A DNA stretch of 5,433 bases from Peptococcaceae bacterium. Lineage in GTDB: Bacteria > Bacillota > Desulfotomaculia > Desulfotomaculales > UBA12532. A model generated the notes under the pieces. That model saw only the letters and a program-made list of their open reading frames with translations. It was not told where the DNA came from and did no database searches. Numbering within the stretch: the first letter of the stretch is position 1; each line of letters opens with the position of its first letter. The translations under genes and the position numbers were made by a program. Below are positions 1 to 5,433 of the stretch, piece by piece. The DNA lies in the NCBI GenBank assembly GCA_003445475.1, contig DMDP01000018.1:1-5433 (forward strand), in the 5' to 3' direction.

Positions 1-159
1 TTTCGCGTGGGAAGGCTCGTTCGGGGGCGGGGTCGGGGGCGCCTTCTGCCCTGCGCCGCGGGTGCTTGCCTCCGGTTGCCCGCGGGCGGCGCTGCGGGGG
101 CCCCTGCCTTCTTCGGCCGGGGCACAACCGCCGTGGTTTTCCTTTTTACTGGAAGCCAT
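1..159 (-). CDS. N-terminal fragment of an unrecognised protein, possibly an Mrp/NBP35-like ATPase
   Basis: An ATG at 159-157 opens a reading frame of 53 codons with no stop before the left window edge, so only the start of the gene is present. The start is well supported: GAGGTGA (170-164) matches the anti-Shine-Dalgarno sequence over seven bases and lies a few bases upstream. The peptide begins MASSKKENHGGCAPAEEG and continues as a low-complexity stretch rich in Ala, Gly, Pro and Arg, with one Cys (residue 12) and no recognisable domain. From general knowledge, clostridial DUF134 genes often sit beside Mrp/NBP35 ATPase or NifX/NifB-like genes. Mrp-type proteins can have a variable, Cys-containing N-terminal tail before their GKGGVGKS P-loop. 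The tail seen here could fit that, but the diagnostic part lies outside the window, so the product is a guess. It follows the DUF134 gene by 28 bases, so the two are probably co-transcribed. Confidence 0.5.
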   Translation of the reverse strand, partial: MASSKKENHGGCAPAEEGRGPRSAARGQPEASTRGAGQKAPPTPPPNEPSHAK

Positions 160-163
160 TGTT

Positions 164-170
164 TCACCTC
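164..170 (-). promoter_or_regulatory. Ribosome binding site of the left-edge gene
   Basis: GAGGTGA on the minus strand is a seven-base match to the anti-Shine-Dalgarno sequence. Four bases separate it from the ATG at 159-157. It is the main evidence that the short open frame at the left edge is a real gene start. Confidence 0.65.
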
Positions 171-187
171 GCTAGGCATTTCAGGCA

Positions 188-637
188 TTAAGGCTTCGCG
201 CCGTGTCTTCCCCTGTGGCGCCGCCCCCAGCCCGGGCCCGCCCTAACGATACTGAAGCTGCCGCAGGCCGGGCAATGCTCGTCGGGCTTTTCGACGGGAT
301 GAACCTCCCACTCCGCCCCGCAGGCGGTACAGCGCCACGGGCGGGGCACAAACTGGTAGTGTCCCCCTTCTACCTTGATGGCCTTTCCTGCCACCAGGGC
401 TTCAGTTAGTTTAACCCGCGCACCGGTCAAAATGCGCTGGAACGTTGGCCGGGAAATGCCCATGCGCTCGGCACACGCCTCCTGCTCGAGGCCCTCGAGG
501 TCTTTGAGCCGCAGGGCTTCAACCTCTTCCACGGTAAGGGCTATCTCTTCGAGGTCGCACAGGGGTATGCCGGCCGGCTTGAAAAAGGTACAGTGCGGCA
601 TAAACTCTACGCGTCTGCATTTGGGCGGACGCCCCAC
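188..637 (-). CDS. DUF134 / UPF0251 family DNA-binding-like protein with C-terminal zinc ribbon
   Basis: This 149-residue protein belongs to the DUF134 (UPF0251) family, whose molecular function is not established. The family N-terminal signature is present as GRPPKCRRVEF (residues 2-12), followed by FFKPAGIPLCDLEE (18-31). Residues about 34-85 form a sigma-70 region-4-like helix-turn-helix, centred on ACAERMGISRPTFQRIL (54-70), so DNA binding is likely. Residues 103-125 hold two CxxC pairs (C103/C106 and C122/C125) spaced like a zinc ribbon, and the tail is basic and Gly/Arg-rich. Further Cys at 7, 16, 27 and 55 are visible. The start is GTG at 637-635, which fits the family N-terminus, with AGGGTG (648-643) as ribosome site; the stop is TAA. 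It has its own strong promoter directly upstream. An autoregulator or a regulator of the downstream gene is my inference. Confidence 0.9.
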   Translation of the reverse strand: MGRPPKCRRVEFMPHCTFFKPAGIPLCDLEEIALTVEEVEALRLKDLEGLEQEACAERMGISRPTFQRILTGARVKLTEALVAGKAIKVEGGHYQFVPRPWRCTACGAEWEVHPVEKPDEHCPACGSFSIVRAGPGWGRRHRGRHGAKP

Positions 638-655
638 GCTATCACCCTGGCTTTC

Positions 656-684
656 ATTATAAGTTCCTAAAGAGCATGGGTCAA
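656..684 (-). promoter_or_regulatory. Consensus sigma-A-type promoter for the DUF134 gene
   Basis: On the minus strand a -35 box TTGACC (684-679, five of six consensus bases) is separated by exactly 17 bases from a perfect -10 box TATAAT (661-656). The likely transcription start is the A at 648, seven bases past the -10 box. The leader would then be only about 11 bases and would begin with the AGGGTG ribosome site itself. The promoter lies in the 84-base gap after fhs, so the DUF134 gene need not depend on fhs transcription. I found no hairpin terminator between fhs and this promoter. Confidence 0.85.
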
Positions 685-721
685 CAATTCGGTATATACG
701 GCGAAGTTTTGCAGCGGTCTC

Positions 722-2425
722 CTAGAAGAGGCCAATTATATTCCCCCCTTTGTCTATATCGAACCCGAAGGCGGCGGGCCGGGACGGCAGGCCGGGCATG
801 GTCAGGATATTGCCGGCCAGGGGGTACAAGAAGCCGGCCCCGGCGGCCACACGCACGTCGCGGACGGGGAAGACGTAATCGCGCGGCACGTTTTTAAGGT
901 TCGGGTCGTGAGAGATGGAAAGGTGGGTCTTCGCCATGCAAACCGGCAGGCGCGACCAGCCGAGTTCTTCGTATCGCTCGATGGCCCGCTCGGCGGCCGG
1001 CTCGTAGCGCACCGCAGCGGCGTTGTACACCTTGCGCGCCATGATCTCGATTTTCTCTTTGATGCCCAGGTTATCGGGGTAAAGAAAACTGAACGATACC
1101 GGTTCGTTGCACGCGTCGACCACCGCCTCCGCCAGTTCGAGGCCCCCTTCGCCGCCGTCGGCCCAAACGGTGATCGCCGCCGCGCTGCGCGCCCCCGCCT
1201 CGAGGGCTTTTGCCTTAACCAGTTCGATTTCCGCTTCGGTGTCCGTCGGAAAGCGGTTGATGGCGACCACCGCCGGCACACCGTAGAGGCGCGCCAGGCC
1301 GATCATGTGCGCCAGGTTGGCGGTGCCTCTTTCCAGCGCCGGAATGTCTTCGCGCAGCAACTCGTCGGGAAGGGGCCGCCCGGGCACGATCCTGCCGACG
1401 CCGCCGTGCATCTTCAGCGCCCGGATGGTGCAGGTGATTACCACGCACGAGGGGCAGAGCCCCGCGAGGCGGCACTTGATGTCCATGAACTTCTGCATCC
1501 CCAGGTCCGCGCCGAAGCCGCTCTCCGTGACCACGTAATCCGCGGTTTTCAGCGCCATCAGGTCGGCCAGCACGGATGACTGCCCGTGGGCGATATTGGC
1601 GAACGGCCCCGCGTGCATAATGCAGGGCTGACCCTCCAGCGTCTGAATGAGGTTGGGTTTTAGCGCCTGTTTCAGGATGACCGCCATCGCCCCGGCGGCC
1701 CGGAGGGCCTCCGCGGTAACCGGTTCGCCCCGGCGGGTGTAGCCGACGGCGATCCGTCCCAGGCGCCGCCGGAGGTCCTGCATGCTCGTGGCCAGGGCGA
1801 GGATGGCCATGACTTCCGAAGCCGCCGTAACCTCGAAGCCGCTTTCCCGCGGCAGCCCGTTCTCCCGCCCGCCAAGGCCGATGACTATGCGCCTGAGAGC
1901 CCGGTCGTTGACGTCGACCACCCGCGGCCAGAAAACGCTCAGGGGATCGATGTCCAGAGGGTTGCCGTGGTGGATGGAGGCGTCAATCATGGCCGCCAGG
2001 AGGTTGTGCGCCTGCCCGACGGCGTGAATATCGCCCGTGAAGTGCAGGTTCAGCTCTTCCATGGGCACCACCTGGGCGTAGCCGCCGCCGGCCGCCCCTC
2101 CTTTGATGCCGAAGACCGGGGCCATGGAAGGCTGGCGGAGGGTGCAGATCGCGTTCTTGCCCAGCTTGCCCAGGGCCTGGGTAAGCCCGATGGTGGTAAC
2201 CGTCTTGCCTTCCCCCAGCGGGGTAGGGGTGATGGCCGTAACGTCTATCAGCTTGCCCTCGGGACGGTCCTTAAACTTTTCCAGGACGTGCAGTTCAATT
2301 TTGGCTTTGTATTTGCCGTAGCATTCAAAATCCTCCCCTGTCAAACCCATGCGCTCGGCGATCTCTGAAATTGGGAGGGGTTTATGATTGCGGGCAATGG
2401 TCAGATCGTCTGGTACGTCGCGCAT
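722..2425 (-). CDS. fhs: Formate--tetrahydrofolate ligase (10-formyl-THF synthetase)
   Basis: This cytoplasmic enzyme joins formate to tetrahydrofolate using ATP, giving 10-formyl-THF. It feeds purine and formyl-methionine synthesis and, in acetogens and some sulfate reducers, is the first folate step of the methyl branch of the Wood-Ljungdahl pathway. The 567-residue protein is complete. Visible landmarks are the P-loop TPTPLGEGKT (66-75), RQPS (97-100), FGIKGGAAGGGYAQ (105-118), NLHFTGDIHA (126-135), GPFANIAHG (273-281), RALKMHGG (335-342), FPTDTEAE (392-399) and TMPGLPSRP (542-550). F392 and W421 align with the Phe and Trp that sandwich the pterin in the Moorella enzyme. The start is ATG, with GGAGGT (2435-2430) four bases upstream; the stop is TAG. 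Several segments resemble the synthetase domain of eukaryotic C1-THF synthase more than the Moorella protein, including about eight extra residues near 343-352. It lies 56 bases after ndk, behind a possible terminator. Confidence 0.97.
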   Translation of the reverse strand: MRDVPDDLTIARNHKPLPISEIAERMGLTGEDFECYGKYKAKIELHVLEKFKDRPEGKLIDVTAITPTPLGEGKTVTTIGLTQALGKLGKNAICTLRQPSMAPVFGIKGGAAGGGYAQVVPMEELNLHFTGDIHAVGQAHNLLAAMIDASIHHGNPLDIDPLSVFWPRVVDVNDRALRRIVIGLGGRENGLPRESGFEVTAASEVMAILALATSMQDLRRRLGRIAVGYTRRGEPVTAEALRAAGAMAVILKQALKPNLIQTLEGQPCIMHAGPFANIAHGQSSVLADLMALKTADYVVTESGFGADLGMQKFMDIKCRLAGLCPSCVVITCTIRALKMHGGVGRIVPGRPLPDELLREDIPALERGTANLAHMIGLARLYGVPAVVAINRFPTDTEAEIELVKAKALEAGARSAAAITVWADGGEGGLELAEAVVDACNEPVSFSFLYPDNLGIKEKIEIMARKVYNAAAVRYEPAAERAIERYEELGWSRLPVCMAKTHLSISHDPNLKNVPRDYVFPVRDVRVAAGAGFLYPLAGNILTMPGLPSRPAAFGFDIDKGGNIIGLF

Positions 2426-2455
2426 GCCGACCTCCGATAGCCGTACTTTTCAATA

Positions 2456-2486
2456 TAAGAGAAAACAGCCTGACAAGCAGGCTATT
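2456..2486 (-). terminator. Terminator-like hairpin at the end of ndk
   Basis: The minus-strand RNA can form AGCCTG (2483-2478), loop CTTGT (2477-2473), CAGGCT (2472-2467). The stem can extend to nine pairs through U2484-G2466, A2485-U2465 and A2486-U2464. It is followed by a U-rich run (GUUUUCUCUU, 2466-2457). The stem starts inside the TAG stop codon of ndk (2484-2482). The core is only six pairs and part of the U-run is used in the extended stem, so termination is probably partial. No convincing promoter for fhs was found between this hairpin and the fhs start: a TATATT at 2457-2452 has no fitting -35 box. Readthrough is therefore the likely source of fhs mRNA. Confidence 0.55.
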
Positions 2487-2931
2487 CGTAGATCCAAATG
2501 TCGAGGGTGCGTTCCCAACCGACAAGTTCCTCGGGGGCAAAGAAAAGCGCGATTTCCCGCGCCGCGCTGTCCGGGCCGTCCGAGCCGTGGATGACGTTCC
2601 GCCCGACGTCGATCCCGAAGTCGCCGCGGATGGTGCCCGCCGGCGCCTTCGCCGGATCGGTCGGCCCCATCATCTGCCGCACGCCGGTGACAACGTCCCG
2701 TCCCTCGAGCACGGCCGCCACGACGGGGCCGGAGGTAATAAACCTCACCAGGCCCTCGAAAAAGGGTTTGTCCCTGTGCTCCCCGTAGTGTTTTTCGGCC
2801 AGCGCCCGCGAGAGACGGAGCATCTTGAGGGCTACCACCTTGTACCCTTTGCGCTCGAACCGCCCGAGGATCTCGCCGACCAGGCCGCGCTGGACGCCGT
2901 CCGGCTTCACCATTACAAAGGTTCTTTCCAC
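2482..2931 (-). CDS. ndk: Nucleoside diphosphate kinase
   Basis: Nucleoside diphosphate kinase moves the gamma-phosphate of ATP to other NDPs and dNDPs through a phospho-histidine intermediate, balancing nucleotide pools in the cytoplasm. The 149-residue length is normal for bacterial members. The N-terminus [20 protein letters not shown] is typical. Other family landmarks are [11 protein letters not shown] (48-58), FITSGPVV (64-71), MMGPTDP (87-93), GTIRGDF (99-105) and the active site NVIHGSDG (112-119) with catalytic His115. The common HGSDSxE signature reads HGSDGPD here, a Ser-to-Gly and a Glu-to-Asp change. The start is GTG at 2931-2929, required by the family N-terminus. The gene begins 3 bases after the ftsH stop, and its ribosome site lies inside ftsH, so translation is probably coupled. 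A terminator-like hairpin begins in its TAG stop codon. Confidence 0.97.
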   Translation of the reverse strand: MERTFVMVKPDGVQRGLVGEILGRFERKGYKVVALKMLRLSRALAEKHYGEHRDKPFFEGLVRFITSGPVVAAVLEGRDVVTGVRQMMGPTDPAKAPAGTIRGDFGIDVGRNVIHGSDGPDSAAREIALFFAPEELVGWERTLDIWIYE

Positions 2932-2934
2932 CTT

Positions 2935-4779
<1,845 letters not shown>

Positions 4780-4787
4780 GAGGGACA

Positions 4788-4793
4788 CTCCCC
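4788..4793 (-). promoter_or_regulatory. ftsH: Ribosome binding site that favours a TTG start for ftsH
   Basis: GGGGAG on the minus strand (4793-4788) is the only good Shine-Dalgarno match here. It overlaps the first base of the upstream GTG candidate (4788-4786), so it cannot serve that codon. It stands eight bases from the in-frame TTG at 4779-4777, which is normal spacing. Confidence 0.65.
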
Positions 4794-4839
4794 GCGTGGC
4801 TTTACATTATTGCACTACTAGTTAGCCGACAACAGGCGT

Positions 4840-4868
4840 ATTATATCACATTTTATTGCCGCTTTCAA
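4840..4868 (-). promoter_or_regulatory. Sigma-A-type promoter with extended -10 for ftsH
   Basis: The minus strand carries TTGAAA (4868-4863, five of six consensus bases), a 17-base spacer and a perfect TATAAT (4845-4840). The spacer ends in TGA directly before the -10 box, giving the extended -10 form TGnTATAAT. Transcription would start near 4833, leaving a leader of roughly 54 bases before the TTG start of ftsH. I saw no CIRCE-type or CtsR-type heat-shock operator around it. This promoter would let ftsH-ndk be expressed independently of tilS. Confidence 0.85.
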
Positions 4869-4933
4869 TTTAGTTCAAACCCGCGGTGCAGAGACGCCTC
4901 GGCGGCAACCGCAACCGCCTTCTCCTCCCCGGG

Positions 4934-5433
4934 CTAATCTTCCCGCAAAAGCCGCAGGCGCAGCACCTGCCGCGTCCCGTCACGCACCCTGGCGGTTTCC
5001 GCCGGGCGTACGCCCGCCACCCAGACGATTTCGCTCCCCGCGTCCACGACCAGGGGTAATTTGTCACGCGCGCCCCTGGGCACGCCGGCGTTGATGAGGA
5101 ACCGCTTCAACTTTACCTTCCCGCGCCCCCCCAGGGGGGCGAAGCGGTCGCCGCGGCGCCGCGTCCGGACGGTGAGGGGGAAGGCAAGACGGTCGGCATC
5201 GAGCACCGCCTCGGTCGGGGGCAGGCTGCGCGGGTCCAACCGTCCGTCCCACGCCTCGATGCTGCTTTCTAGCGAGAGGCCCAATTCCGGAACAGGCGTT
5301 GTGCCCGGTACCTGCAGGGTCCGTTCGAAAGCAGGTGCGGCGTTCTTTTCCCGCTGCACCGCAAAAACAAGCTCCCCGTGGGCCTTTTCCGCGCGGGCGC
5401 GCCGGGGAAGGGGTGTTTGCTTGCCGCCCGCCG
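4934..5433 (-). CDS. tilS: tRNA(Ile)-lysidine synthetase, C-terminal part (5' end outside window)
   Basis: TilS attaches lysine to C34 of the CAU anticodon of a minor tRNA-Ile using ATP. This changes its codon reading from AUG to AUA and its charging from Met to Ile. Only the last 165 residues are present; the frame is open to the right edge and ends with TAG at 4936-4934. The fragment holds the typical C-terminal domain: RTRRRGDRFAPLG (fragment residues 89-101), KVKLKRFLI (105-113), VPRGARDKLPLVV (117-129) and IVWVAGVRPAE (135-145). These match the family pattern of GDRF-PLG, KLK-F, P-x-R-D-x-P-L-V and IVWV-G-R. The N-terminal PP-loop (SGGxDS) catalytic domain lies beyond the window, so activity cannot be judged. 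A GTG inside the frame at 5359-5357 is an internal valine, not a start. The neighbourhood with ftsH downstream is the classic one in Firmicutes. Confidence 0.9.
   Translation of the reverse strand, partial: AGGKQTPLPRRARAEKAHGELVFAVQREKNAAPAFERTLQVPGTTPVPELGLSLESSIEAWDGRLDPRSLPPTEAVLDADRLAFPLTVRTRRRGDRFAPLGGRGKVKLKRFLINAGVPRGARDKLPLVVDAGSEIVWVAGVRPAETARVRDGTRQVLRLRLLRED

Noticed and set aside
7..246. A plus-strand frame at the left edge
   Set aside because: Its composition is low-complexity Gly/Ala/Arg. The minus-strand frame here has a strong ribosome site and fits the operon direction.
655..657. ATG as an alternative start for the DUF134 gene
   Set aside because: It is in another frame and overlaps the -10 box, while the GTG at 637 gives the conserved family N-terminus.
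692..699. GTATATAC palindrome eight bases upstream of the DUF134 promoter -35 box
   Set aside because: Eight bases with flanks that are off-centre by one position are too short to support an operator call without comparison to relatives.
908..1579. A 223-codon plus-strand frame opposite fhs
   Set aside because: It is antisense to the well-conserved fhs and its translation resembles no known protein.
2452..2457. TATATT as a -10 box for fhs
   Set aside because: No -35-like sequence lies 16-18 bases upstream; the nearest candidate, TTGTCA, is only 13 bases away and is part of the ndk hairpin.
4901..4919. GGCGG/CCGCC hairpin after tilS as a terminator
   Set aside because: The stem is only five to six pairs and is followed by a GC-rich sequence with no U-run.

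Overview
The window is a GC-rich stretch in which every supported gene reads leftwards on the minus strand. In transcription order (right to left) these are: the 3' part of tilS, ftsH, ndk, fhs, a DUF134 (UPF0251) regulator-like gene, and the first 53 codons of a gene that runs off the left edge. The protein types, the tilS-ftsH neighbourhood, frequent GTG/TTG starts and strong GGAGG-type ribosome sites suggest a high-GC member of the Firmicutes, near the Peptococcaceae, Desulfotomaculum or Moorella type of anaerobe. That placement is an inference from gene content and was not tested.

Layout. Positions 5433-4934 hold the C-terminal part of tRNA(Ile)-lysidine synthetase. A 145-base gap follows (4933-4789). 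It carries a near-perfect sigma-A-type promoter with an extended -10 element for ftsH, and an unused-looking ribosome site just after tilS. The hypoxanthine phosphoribosyltransferase gene found at this place in Bacillus is absent. ftsH encodes a membrane AAA+ zinc protease. ndk starts 3 bases after ftsH ends and takes its ribosome site from the last ftsH codons. A terminator-like hairpin begins at the end of ndk. fhs starts 56 bases after ndk and encodes formate--tetrahydrofolate ligase of a subtype that resembles the synthetase domain of eukaryotic C1-THF synthase more than the Moorella enzyme. An 84-base gap holds a strong consensus promoter with a very short leader. It drives the DUF134 gene and probably the partial gene after it, which may be an Mrp/NBP35-like ATPase.

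How they work together. There appear to be two or three transcription units: (tilS) then ftsH-ndk with partial readthrough into fhs, and a separate DUF134 plus downstream gene unit. The first joins translation fidelity, membrane protein quality control, nucleotide balance and one-carbon entry into folate, which are housekeeping jobs. The second looks like a small regulator or metal-cofactor unit. I see no mobile element, CRISPR array, tRNA, rRNA or phage gene. I found no clear undescribed system; the points of interest are the fhs subtype, the two promoters, the ftsH start site and the zinc-ribbon DUF134 protein.
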